Below are positions 6,975 to 14,089 of a stretch of DNA of 27,738 bases, piece by piece; the stretch's first letter is position 1, and each line of letters begins with the position of its first letter. A program made the position numbers and the translations under genes. The stretch spans positions 1-27,738 of IMG/VR virus record IMGVR_UViG_3300047564_001020. One strand, written 5' to 3'. This stretch comes from a virus. A model generated the notes under the pieces. It ran no database searches, had not been told where the DNA came from, and saw only the letters and a list, made by a program, of their open reading frames with translations.

Positions 6975-8726
6975 ATGATTGATATCAAGAAAGCGCATCT
7001 CGCAACAGACGGCAACCATGTCACCCTGACAATGCCGATTTCTAAAGTAGATGCTGAAAAACGAATTGTTTCTGGCTTTGCTACGCTTGACAATGTAGAC
7101 CGCCAAGGAGACATCGTTACTGCTGAAGCCTCACAGAAGGCTTTTGAACGCTTTCGTGGCAATGTTCGCCTAATGCACCAGCCAATTCCAGCTGGCAAAG
7201 TTGTTAATTTCAGAACAGATACATTTTTTGATAAGGAATCAAATAAGCAATACCGTGGCGTTTATGTAGATACTTACATCTCAAAGGGCGCTCAAGATGT
7301 TTGGGAGATGGTTCTTGATGGGACTCTTACTGGATTTTCAATTGGTGGTGCGATTAAAGACTTTGAAAAAGCATATGATGCGCAGTCAGACTCCACGGTC
7401 AGAGTAGTTAAAGACTACGACCTTGTTGAGCTTTCCCTTGTAGATTCCCCAGCAAACCAACTTGCAAATATCTTCTCGATTGAGAAGGCAGACAAAGATG
7501 GTGTTGCTGCTTCAATCTTTAATAAGTCAGATATTCAAAATGTTTTCTGGTGCGAGACCGACCAGTTGGCATACACAGATTTTGCGGAAACTAGGGATTG
7601 CCTAGTTTGCGAGAAAGACCTATCTCCAGTAGGATGGCTAGACATCGTTGATGGTGAGGATATGGAAAAGGCAATGTGGGATATGATTAACACATTCACA
7701 AAGGCTGATGGAGTAGTAACAAATGAAGACACTCCAAATAAATATCCTAAGCAAGACTCAGGAACTGTTGAGACAGAAGAGCTTGCAGCAAAGCCAGAGA
7801 TTAACGATAAGCCTCTTAATAAGGCTGGAAAATTCTCTACTGGAGATTTTGTTCAGTGGAACTCTTCTGGAGGAACTGCAAGAGGCAGGGTAACAAGAGT
7901 AGTAACTCGTGGTAAAATTAATGTACCTAACTCCTCAGTAACAGTTACTGGCACAGAGGAAGACCCTGCAGTTGTAATCGAAGTCTACAGACAAGATGCA
8001 AAGGGACAGTGGAGACCATCTGGAGTGAGAGTGGGACACAAAATGAAGACGCTTAGAGCATGGGCTACTAAGGTCGTAAAGAGTTTGTCAGATGTTAAAG
8101 ATGACAAAGAAAAGGCAACTAAGCCAGTTGCCCAACCAATTATTAAAGGAGGTGTTGAAGTGGCTGAAAACACAGAAATTACAGAAGCAGTGGAAGAGGC
8201 AGTAGAGGAAACTGTTGAGACCCCTGTTGAAGAAGCAGTTGAAGAAACTCTTGAGAAATCAGACGAGGTTGTTGAAACTGTTGACGAAGTTGTTGAAGAG
8301 GCTGAAACCGCTGCAGAAGAAGTACCAGCAGTTGAAGAGTCTGCTGAAGAACCTGCAGACGCTTCCACCGAAGACGGTGAGGCAGCTGGGGAGGATATTG
8401 CTAAGGCACTTGATGGTATCAAGGCTTTTATTACAGAATCTTTCGAAAAAAGTGCTGAAACAAGCAATGCAAACATTGCTACCGTTGCTAGTTCAATTGC
8501 AGAAGTTGCAAAAGCTACAGCAGAAAAGCACGAACAACTAAACAAGGCGTTGGCTGAAGTACAGGAAGCATTGGCTTCCCTCAACAATAGAGTGGAAAGC
8601 GTTGAGAGCGACACAGCAGTACGCAAGTCGAGTGAGGTAGAAAACCTTGCTCAACCACAAACTACCACAATGAAGAAATCGTTGTGGGGCGGGCGTTTCC
8701 TCGGTTCCGCAGAAATTTTTGAATAG
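6975..8726 (+). CDS. Prohead protease fused to a Cys-rich segment, a Tudor-like domain and an acidic scaffold
   Basis: This 583-residue protein should cut scaffold, and perhaps other head proteins, during capsid maturation. Residues 1-180 resemble HK97/XkdF-type prohead proteases: VSGFATLDNVDRQGDIV, a probable catalytic His68 in RLMHQ, Ser122 in FSIGG, and the closing LVELSLVDSPAN. Residues 190-220 hold Cys193, Cys209 and Cys212 in a zinc-ribbon-like pattern with only three Cys. Residues ~285-360 (GDFVQWNSSGGTARGRV to HKMKTL) resemble the hypervirulence-associated Tudor domain (DUF2945-like). Residues ~396-485 are Glu/Val/Ala-rich and very acidic, followed by a helical, probably coiled-coil stretch and a C-terminal SLWGGRFLGSAEIF. 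The start at ATG 6975 follows a -10 element; a GTG at 6957 overlaps that element and is less likely. The scaffold part also has its own start at 8160. Confidence 0.85.
   Translation: MIDIKKAHLATDGNHVTLTMPISKVDAEKRIVSGFATLDNVDRQGDIVTAEASQKAFERFRGNVRLMHQPIPAGKVVNFRTDTFFDKESNKQYRGVYVDTYISKGAQDVWEMVLDGTLTGFSIGGAIKDFEKAYDAQSDSTVRVVKDYDLVELSLVDSPANQLANIFSIEKADKDGVAASIFNKSDIQNVFWCETDQLAYTDFAETRDCLVCEKDLSPVGWLDIVDGEDMEKAMWDMINTFTKADGVVTNEDTPNKYPKQDSGTVETEELAAKPEINDKPLNKAGKFSTGDFVQWNSSGGTARGRVTRVVTRGKINVPNSSVTVTGTEEDPAVVIEVYRQDAKGQWRPSGVRVGHKMKTLRAWATKVVKSLSDVKDDKEKATKPVAQPIIKGGVEVAENTEITEAVEEAVEETVETPVEEAVEETLEKSDEVVETVDEVVEEAETAAEEVPAVEESAEEPADASTEDGEAAGEDIAKALDGIKAFITESFEKSAETSNANIATVASSIAEVAKATAEKHEQLNKALAEVQEALASLNNRVESVESDTAVRKSSEVENLAQPQTTTMKKSLWGGRFLGSAEIFE
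8145..8153 (+). promoter_or_regulatory. Perfect internal ribosome binding site for the scaffold
   Basis: AAAGGAGGT matches the anti-Shine-Dalgarno end of 16S rRNA at all nine bases. It sits 6 nt before an in-frame GTG at 8160, inside the protease gene and exactly between the Tudor-like and scaffold parts. Confidence 0.7.
8160..8726 (+). CDS. Capsid scaffold protein from an in-frame internal start
   Basis: Starting at GTG 8160, this 188-residue protein (MAENTEITEAV...) shares its frame and stop with the protease fusion. It is acidic with repeated EEAVEETV-like units, then helical (GIKAFITESFEKS, KHEQLNKALAEVQEALASL), and ends in SLWGGRFLGSAEIF, which could be the capsid-binding end. Acidic, elongated coiled proteins of this size are typical of scaffolds. 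Phage lambda makes scaffold Nu3 from an internal start within protease gene C, so the layout has precedent. The start call rests on the perfect ribosome binding site; expression as a separate protein is inferred. Confidence 0.65.
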   Translation: MAENTEITEAVEEAVEETVETPVEEAVEETLEKSDEVVETVDEVVEEAETAAEEVPAVEESAEEPADASTEDGEAAGEDIAKALDGIKAFITESFEKSAETSNANIATVASSIAEVAKATAEKHEQLNKALAEVQEALASLNNRVESVESDTAVRKSSEVENLAQPQTTTMKKSLWGGRFLGSAEIFE

Positions 8727-8749
8727 AAAAGAGAGGTGAAAAAAAAATA

Positions 8750-9793
8750 ATGAGCGACAACATTCTAGAAAAGGCTGCAGCAAGTGGCACAGTTCTTTCT
8801 CCACTTGAGTCTCCTGGTGCTATGACAGCACAGGGCAACTCAAACGATGCTGGTGGTGTTCTTAACCCAACACAGTCAGCACAGTTCATCGATTACATCT
8901 TCGATGAAATGGTTCTTGCACAAGACGGACGCAGAGTCACCATGCGTGGTAACACCATGGAAATTGACAAGGTTCGTGTTGGCTCCCGTTTGGTTGCTAA
9001 GGCAACTCAGGCAGAAGACACTGGCGACAACTCAGCTCCAGCTTTCACAAAGATTGAACTTACAACAACTAAGTTCCGTCTAGACTACGAAATCTCAACA
9101 GAATCCCTAGAGGACAACATTGAGGGACAGAACCTTGAGGACCATATCGTTCGTCTCATGGCTACACAGTTCGGTAACGACCTTGAAGATATTGCTATCA
9201 ACGGTCGCCCTGCAACTTCAGGCAATGGTACATACAACAATACACTCGCAGGTTTCATCCGTCAAGAGTTGGATACAGCTTACACAGGCGCACATGAGGC
9301 TGCAGCAGCTGCTGCTACCCTTACAGGCATCTGGGATGATGGAGATAACACAGAAATGACACTAGATGCTCTCGAAGCAATCTACAACGCAATTCCTCGT
9401 AAGTTCAAGGCTCGCCGTCAGGACTTGAAGTTCTACATGAACAGCAAGCACCTACAGGAGCTATTGAAGGACCTACGCCAGATTGGTGCTGGTGGAGTTC
9501 CAGAGGCAGTTGCAGGTCGTGTTATCGATGGTCAGCTTCCACGAGTTGGCGGTCCAGCAGGTGCTCAGTACTCAGTCTTCGGACTTCCAGTACTTGAGGT
9601 TCCACTGTACCCAGACAACTTCGTTGACTTGACAGTTCCATCTAACCGTATCTGGGGCTTCCAGAGAGATGTTACAGTACACCGTGAATTCAAGCCTAAG
9701 AAGGATACAGTTGAATACACTGTATTCGTTCGTATGGGCGTTGCAATTGAAGAGAAGTCTGCAATTGCTTACGGCGTTCCTGCTAACGCTTAA
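8750..9793 (+). CDS. Major capsid protein
   Basis: This 347-residue protein is the probable shell subunit with the HK97 fold. It has a short Ser/Gly/Asn-rich N-terminus (1-40), then FIDYIFDEMVLAQDGRRVTMRG and MEIDKVRVGSRLV, which fit the start of the core and the E-loop. KFRLDYEISTESLEDNIEG and LEDHIVRLMATQFGNDLEDIAING fit the spine helix region. The end (VTVHREFKPKKDTVEYTVFVRMGVAIEEKSAIAYG) is typical of phage capsid proteins. There is no long N-terminal delta domain, in keeping with a separate scaffold. GAGAGGTGA at 8731-8739 is the ribosome binding site, 10 nt before ATG. Arginine is mostly CGT/CGC here, unlike the AGA-rich tail genes, which fits high expression. A strong terminator follows. 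Confidence 0.92.
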   Translation: MSDNILEKAAASGTVLSPLESPGAMTAQGNSNDAGGVLNPTQSAQFIDYIFDEMVLAQDGRRVTMRGNTMEIDKVRVGSRLVAKATQAEDTGDNSAPAFTKIELTTTKFRLDYEISTESLEDNIEGQNLEDHIVRLMATQFGNDLEDIAINGRPATSGNGTYNNTLAGFIRQELDTAYTGAHEAAAAAATLTGIWDDGDNTEMTLDALEAIYNAIPRKFKARRQDLKFYMNSKHLQELLKDLRQIGAGGVPEAVAGRVIDGQLPRVGGPAGAQYSVFGLPVLEVPLYPDNFVDLTVPSNRIWGFQRDVTVHREFKPKKDTVEYTVFVRMGVAIEEKSAIAYGVPANA

Positions 9794-9808
9794 TCCATTC
9801 GGATTCCA

Positions 9809-9843
9809 TGAGGGGCTAGGGCAACCTAGCCCCTCACTTTTTT
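9809..9843 (+). terminator. Rho-independent terminator after the capsid gene
   Basis: A perfect 12-bp stem (9809-9820 with 9825-9836, GC-rich) closes a GCAA tetraloop and is followed within two bases by six T (9838-9843). It lies 15 nt after the capsid stop codon. Confidence 0.93.
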
Positions 9844-9856
9844 GTTCTACATAGAG

Positions 9857-9875
9857 TATAATTAAGTCAGGAGGT
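9857..9875 (+). promoter_or_regulatory. Promoter -10 plus ribosome binding site of the connector operon
   Basis: TATAAT at 9857-9862 lies just downstream of the capsid terminator, and AGGAGGT at 9869-9875 follows, 4 nt before ATG 9880. The expected 5' leader would be only about 11 nt and consist almost entirely of the ribosome binding site. It would restart transcription for the neck genes. No clear -35 box is seen. Confidence 0.55.
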
Positions 9876-9879
9876 AATC

Positions 9880-10308
9880 ATGTTTGAGAATATGACAGTA
9901 AGTGAATTAAAGTTTGTTTGCAAGGTATTGCGGATTGATTTGGGCAAGGCTACAAAGAAGTCTGACATACTGAACTTGATTAGTGCTACAGGTTTTACCC
10001 ATGATGATTATCTACAAGCCACAGGTGAGCAATTTACCTACACTGAAGGTGAAGAAAAAGAGGTAGTTGTGGAAACTGTTCAACAGCCAGAAACCGATAA
10101 AGTAATCGATAATACCAAGTCGGAGTCTGTAGTCATTAAGATGGTGCATCCACGCGGAGCACTAAATGTGGCAAATAAGGCATACTTTACTCTTGAAGAA
10201 CCCTTCCAGGTCTTCACTAAAGAGAAAGCAGAAGAAATCTTAAGATTAGGAAAGGACGAAGTAAGACTGGCTACACCAGAAGAAGTGAAGTCGTTTTACA
10301 AGGTGTAA
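9880..10308 (+). CDS. Head-region protein with an N-terminal SAP/HeH-like helical domain
   Basis: This 142-residue protein begins MTVSELKFVCKVLRIDLGKATKKSDILNLI, which resembles the SAP/HeH/Rho-N helix-extended-helix fold of small phage head proteins. An acidic linker (about 60-85) follows. The C-terminal part, KMVHPRGALNVANKAYFTLEEPFQVFTKEKAEEILRLG, looks like a small folded domain. Genes of this kind often sit between the capsid and the first connector. The exact role is unknown. The start is secured by AGGAGGT 4 nt upstream. Confidence 0.65.
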   Translation: MFENMTVSELKFVCKVLRIDLGKATKKSDILNLISATGFTHDDYLQATGEQFTYTEGEEKEVVVETVQQPETDKVIDNTKSESVVIKMVHPRGALNVANKAYFTLEEPFQVFTKEKAEEILRLGKDEVRLATPEEVKSFYKV

Positions 10309-10311
10309 GGG

Positions 10312-11274
10312 ATGAAAGAGTATCTAACCACTGAAGGCGATGGTCTAACGATTACATATTCGGCTCCAGGAACGGTGGATGCTGTCATTTATACAATTAC
10401 CGACCTAGACCTAGATGAAGTACTATTTGCAGACGAGGCATCAAAGAATAACGATGACCTATATGAGTTTGAGCTTTCCTCAGATATTTGCAAGTACGAT
10501 AGAAAACTTAGAATTGGTATCGAGCTACTAGATTATGGAACTCCTAGTGCAGTTTCTAGTGTTGGCTCTAACGGCTCATACAACACAGACTTTTTAGACA
10601 TATCACTAGTTAGACCATATGTCACAGCAGATGACCTAGCAGAAGAGCTTGGTCTCACAATCGTAACTGGAACTCCAGCAGACACATCTGAAGTAAAGAG
10701 AGCGACCATTGAAAGATGGGAACGCCAAGCAAGAATGTTTATTAACTCTAAGATTGATGACAAGATTAGGCTTCAATATAAAACGGTAACCGTTGTTGGT
10801 CAGGATACAGATGTCCTATATCTGGACGGGAATAGGATTGAGTCGTTTGATAAGATTACTAAAGATGACGAAGTTCTATATGACACACAAGAAGATATTA
10901 ATTTATTAGACTACCCCATTGAGATTTCAAAGAGTAAGCTACAACTAAAGCCAGTTTCAGTAGGCTCAAATATAGACGAAGGAAAGTCTGTTGTAGCAAT
11001 CTATGACCCAGGCTATTTCGAGCGTGGAAGCATCTACAGCGTCCGTGGAGAATACGGGTGGAAGAATGTACCAGAAGAGCTCAGAGAGGCTACAATCATC
11101 CTTGTAGACGATATGAGATGCAATGACTGGTCATACCGCAATAAGGGTCTAAAGTCAGTTAAGAACGACTCCTTTGATATTGAATATAGCGATGTTATCT
11201 TTAGCGGAACAGGCAACATCTTAGTAGATGCTCTGATTTCAGACTTTAAATCAATAAGGATGTTTGCTATCTAA
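10312..11274 (+). CDS. Head-tail connector (adaptor) protein, probable
   Basis: This 320-residue protein starts 3 nt after the previous stop, with AGGTG at 10301-10305 as ribosome binding site. Residues 1-100 look like a beta-sandwich (TITYSAPGTVDAVIYTITDLD). The remainder starts at VRPYVTADDLAEELG and ends with a helix VPEELREATIILVDDMRCNDWSYR and a C-terminal helix, which fits the HK97 gp6-like adaptor family that docks under the portal. The N-terminal extension is extra compared with small adaptors of about 100-150 residues. The stop overlaps the next ATG by one base (TAATG), which favours translational coupling. Confidence 0.6.
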   Translation: MKEYLTTEGDGLTITYSAPGTVDAVIYTITDLDLDEVLFADEASKNNDDLYEFELSSDICKYDRKLRIGIELLDYGTPSAVSSVGSNGSYNTDFLDISLVRPYVTADDLAEELGLTIVTGTPADTSEVKRATIERWERQARMFINSKIDDKIRLQYKTVTVVGQDTDVLYLDGNRIESFDKITKDDEVLYDTQEDINLLDYPIEISKSKLQLKPVSVGSNIDEGKSVVAIYDPGYFERGSIYSVRGEYGWKNVPEELREATIILVDDMRCNDWSYRNKGLKSVKNDSFDIEYSDVIFSGTGNILVDALISDFKSIRMFAI

Positions 11275-11717
11275 TGGTTTGCGTAACTTCTTCAAAGTAT
11301 GTAATGTTTGCAGATTTATACGCCCCAACAGACAGCGTTGACGAATTTACTGGGGCTATTGTAAAGACATGGGAGCTTGTAAGTACAATTCCATGCCTAG
11401 CTCGTTCAATTATTACAACTTCAACTGGTTCAAACTCATCCAACTATGTCACTGGCAAGTTTATTAACTATCCAGAAAATACAATTAAGTTTCGCTCTAG
11501 AACACCAATTGACACATCATATAGAGTTGTTGCAATTAGAAATGACCAAGAAGTAATCTGGAAAGAAGACCAGTATGGTGCAAATAACGGTGGCATTGAT
11601 GGGGCAACAATTTTTGAACCAAGAGGTAGTACACCGATTACCGACCACACTGGCAGAGTACTTGAGTATGAAACAATGCTTGAAAGACAAGAAATTCAGC
11701 AATTGACGGTGGCGTAA
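11274..11717 (+). CDS. Head closure (stopper) protein, probable
   Basis: This 147-residue, beta-rich protein contains FADLYAPTDSVDEFTGAIVKTWELVSTIPCLAR, a pattern of small head-closure proteins that describe a beta barrel. It lies second in the neck block, the usual stopper slot, and overlaps both neighbours by a single base (TAATG at both ends). The family call comes mainly from position and size. Confidence 0.5.
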   Translation: MVCVTSSKYVMFADLYAPTDSVDEFTGAIVKTWELVSTIPCLARSIITTSTGSNSSNYVTGKFINYPENTIKFRSRTPIDTSYRVVAIRNDQEVIWKEDQYGANNGGIDGATIFEPRGSTPITDHTGRVLEYETMLERQEIQQLTVA

Positions 11718-12415
11718 TGGCTAGACAAATTGGATGGCAGTTAGATAAGATGCCAGAGAAGATAATGGCTCTAGCTGGCTTTCACGAATCTCTATTAACA
11801 GAATTGTCTTCTAATCCAGCTATTGTAAATAGTATAACAAATTCTGGAGCAAAGATTATTTCAAAGTACTTTGAGGCTTATCTAGACTACCTAGCTAGAG
11901 CAGACTCTTCTACATATCACCACATCTATGAGTTTGGAATGACTGGAGACAAAAACAGTCGGCTTTTTAAATCAAAGATTAGAAACGGAAGTGTTTCTTA
12001 TTCTTTTATAGATGCTTCTAGACCAAATGCAAATGGATACATGTTTGCTAAGAAAGCATTTGTTATGGAGCAAGGAGACCCAATAGATATCTACCCAAGA
12101 CAGGCTCAATTTTTAGTTTATGACCTTAACGGAGAAACAGTTTTTTCAAAGCACTCATATGTTAGAAACCCTGGTGGAGATAATGTATCTGGAGCATTTC
12201 AGTCAGCCTTTACATCGTTCTTTAACTCAAATCTACCTGACAAAGCATTAAAAGAGTTTGGGTTCTATACTACTATCATTAATAAAATAGGCTCTGAAAC
12301 TAATTCAGTAGCCCCAATAGTTAGAGCAGCAAATATTTCTTCTGCAAAGAATAAAGGAAAGTCTGCTGCTAAGCTTATAGCAAGGGAGGTAGAGACAATT
12401 GGCGATAGACTATAG
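11717..12415 (+). CDS. Neck or tail-completion protein (HK97 gp10-like position)
   Basis: This 232-residue protein is helical at the N-terminus (KMPEKIMALAGFHESLLTELS) and carries YHHIYEFGMTGDKNSRLF, then beta-rich text, and a basic helical C-terminus. The Lys/Arg-rich end and the position between stopper and tail terminator suit the gp10-like neck family, but no diagnostic motif is visible. Translation is probably coupled to the preceding gene (TAATG). Confidence 0.5.
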   Translation: MARQIGWQLDKMPEKIMALAGFHESLLTELSSNPAIVNSITNSGAKIISKYFEAYLDYLARADSSTYHHIYEFGMTGDKNSRLFKSKIRNGSVSYSFIDASRPNANGYMFAKKAFVMEQGDPIDIYPRQAQFLVYDLNGETVFSKHSYVRNPGGDNVSGAFQSAFTSFFNSNLPDKALKEFGFYTTIINKIGSETNSVAPIVRAANISSAKNKGKSAAKLIAREVETIGDRL

Positions 12416-12905
12416 AGTTCTTCCAATCAATCTTATCAATACATATCTTTGGGATTTAATTAAGGGAGATGTTGATGGAGCAGAAGCCCTTCCTGAAAAT
12501 GTTTGGGATGTTTCTGGATACACCAATACCCCATTCTTCCCAATACATGAAAATCAAGGTGCTGATACTGGAGGAACAAATCCTTTTGTACTTTATGACT
12601 ACCTATTTGAAGAGACTAAAGGAACAATGTATGAGCTTAAGTGCGAGAGGGCAATTTATACTATTGTAGCCTCTAGTCCATCTCAGCTATATGCTATTAA
12701 AAACTTTATTCAGGACACCCTAAATAAGTTTGACTCTACGGCTCAGTCAGTAAATAGGCATATTCAGAATGACTCAATTAGGTTTAAGTTCGTAAAATGC
12801 TCTCAGGACCTATTTGTAATGCAGGAGCTAAAGCAGACGGAGCGCTCATTTGCCCCCAAATTTGCCTCAACACTGTCAATTTCATACGACTATACCCGTT
12901 CATAA
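12399..12905 (+). CDS. Tail terminator protein, probable
   Basis: This 168-residue protein has a rare TTG start, supported by a strong AAGGGAGGT at 12382-12390, 8 nt upstream. It overlaps the previous gene by 17 nt. The pattern INTYLWDLIKG at the N-terminus, LYDYLFEETKGTMYELKCERAIYTIVA in the middle and a final FASTLSISYDYTRS beta strand fits tail terminators, which cap the tail tube at its head end. Its position directly before the tube gene agrees. Confidence 0.6.
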   Translation: MAIDYRVLPINLINTYLWDLIKGDVDGAEALPENVWDVSGYTNTPFFPIHENQGADTGGTNPFVLYDYLFEETKGTMYELKCERAIYTIVASSPSQLYAIKNFIQDTLNKFDSTAQSVNRHIQNDSIRFKFVKCSQDLFVMQELKQTERSFAPKFASTLSISYDYTRS

Positions 12906-12917
12906 TAAGATTATCCG

Positions 12918-12926
12918 TGATACCAT
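12918..12926 (+). promoter_or_regulatory. Possible extended -10 for the tail tube gene
   Basis: TGATACCAT has a TGn extension and a hexamer with two mismatches to TATAAT. It lies in the only 75-nt gap before the tail tube gene and would leave a leader of about 47 nt. The call is weak. Confidence 0.3.
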
Positions 12927-12980
12927 AGTGGTGAGGAAACGCTTTACAAATTCACGCACAAAGGAGGTGCAAATTAAATA

Positions 12981-13646
12981 ATGGCTAATGCAAAAAATAT
13001 TATCGTTGGTGCTGGTGCAGTCTACCTAGGCGCAACCACAACCGCAGAATACGATGAAGATGACATTTTCTCTGCTGGTGCTCTAACTGCCCAGTCTGCA
13101 AATGGAAAGTCTGCTCAAATTGAAGCCAATGTTGATGCTACAAAGTGGCAGTCAGTTGGTTACACATCTGAGGGTGTAGACTTGTCTTTCGAACCAGACT
13201 TCGGTGAGGTTCAGGTTGACCAGCTATTGGATGTTGCTAAGATTTTCAAGCAGGGTCAGAGAGTTATGTTGAACACATCCTTCACTGAAGGAACTCTTGA
13301 GAACCTACTTATCGCTATCGGTGGCAAGGCAGGTGACCTTACAAGCTCTGTTAGTGGTGTTCGTCCACTATGGCTAAATGGTGGTGCTCTAGGATACTCT
13401 CCAGTTGAGCGCTCTATCATGGTTGTAGGACCAGGACCAGATTCACTAAATCAGGGTGGTACAAAGTCTGTAGAGAGAATCTACATCGGCTACCGCGCTC
13501 TTTCTATGGATACTGTTGGTGTTGGTGTTAAGAGAGATGCAGCTACAGTATTCCCTGTAAGCTTCCGTCTTCTCCCATCAAGCACAGCAACTGCTCCAGA
13601 TGGAAACGCTGCATACGGTAAGATTATTGACCGAGTTTACTCTTAA
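12981..13646 (+). CDS. Major tail (tube) protein
   Basis: This 221-residue protein begins MANAKNIIVGAGAVYLG, typical of siphovirus tube proteins, and is followed by beta-rich text including GVDLSFEPDFGEVQVDQLLDVAKIF and a closing YGKIIDRVYS. It should polymerise into the tail tube. The ribosome binding site AAGGAGGTG (12961-12969) is excellent and the codon use is like that of the capsid gene, consistent with high expression. A terminator-like hairpin follows. A single tube gene with no sheath gene beside it supports a siphovirus. Confidence 0.85.
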   Translation: MANAKNIIVGAGAVYLGATTTAEYDEDDIFSAGALTAQSANGKSAQIEANVDATKWQSVGYTSEGVDLSFEPDFGEVQVDQLLDVAKIFKQGQRVMLNTSFTEGTLENLLIAIGGKAGDLTSSVSGVRPLWLNGGALGYSPVERSIMVVGPGPDSLNQGGTKSVERIYIGYRALSMDTVGVGVKRDAATVFPVSFRLLPSSTATAPDGNAAYGKIIDRVYS

Positions 13647-13672
13647 TCAATATCTTCCACAAAAACTTAATA

Positions 13673-13702
13673 GAGCATAGCGGGATTTATCCCGCTATGC
13701 TC
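13673..13702 (+). terminator. Terminator-like hairpin after the tail tube gene
   Basis: A perfect 13-bp stem (13673-13685 with 13690-13702) closes a TTTA loop. The downstream tract is only ATTTATAT, so the U-run is weak. It may reduce rather than stop transcription, or protect the 3' end of the abundant tube mRNA. Confidence 0.75.
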
Positions 13703-13721
13703 ATTTATATATAAAGTACGC

Positions 13722-13748
13722 TATAATTGACACATAACACACAGGAGG
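13722..13748 (+). promoter_or_regulatory. Promoter -10 plus ribosome binding site of the tail operon
   Basis: TATAAT at 13722-13727 lies after the tube hairpin, and AGGAGG at 13743-13748 is 5 nt before GTG 13754. The predicted leader is about 20 nt. It mirrors the terminator-then-promoter layout after the capsid gene. Confidence 0.5.
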
Positions 13749-13753
13749 AATTT

Positions 13754-14089
13754 GTGGCAACAAAGATTTACGAATCAATTGAACTAGAGCTACTAGATGG
13801 CACTACAATTGAAGTAAAACCACTAAGCATTAAAAATCTTAGAGAAGTAATGAAGACATGGGCTAAGGCTCAGGATGTAAAATCCGAAGACGACTTCCTT
13901 GAAGTCCTCGTTGAATGTACGCAGATTGCTATGAGACAATTTGCGCCAAAGCTTGCAGAAGACAAAGCGGCTCTAGAAGACGCTGTTGACTTGCAAACAA
14001 TGTACAAGGTTCTAGAAGTTGGTGCAGACATTAAGTTGAACGACCCAAACCAACTTCAGGTAGCTCTGGAACAAGCTGGTCTGAGCTAG
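13754..14089 (+). CDS. Tail assembly chaperone, short form (gpG-like)
   Basis: This 111-residue protein starts at GTG 13754, set by AGGAGG 5 nt upstream. The sequence MATKIYESIELELLDGTTIEVKPLSIKNLREVMKTWAKA is typical of the first chaperone of siphovirus tails, which coats the tape measure protein during tail assembly. It ends at TAG 14087-14089, inside the loop of a predicted frameshift stem. Ribosomes that slip at 14044-14050 make the longer form instead. An in-frame TTG further upstream (13727) overlaps the promoter and is less likely. Confidence 0.85.
   Translation: MATKIYESIELELLDGTTIEVKPLSIKNLREVMKTWAKAQDVKSEDDFLEVLVECTQIAMRQFAPKLAEDKAALEDAVDLQTMYKVLEVGADIKLNDPNQLQVALEQAGLS

Noticed and set aside
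7985-8626. Antisense open frame of 213 codons opposite the protease-scaffold gene
   Set aside because: It is Ser/Thr/Ala low-complexity text mirrored from the Glu/Val/Ala-rich scaffold, with no supported start.
8665-8687. Inverted repeat CCACAA/TTGTGG near the end of the scaffold gene as an operator or terminator
   Set aside because: Only 6 bp with an 11-nt loop, within coding sequence and without a T tract.
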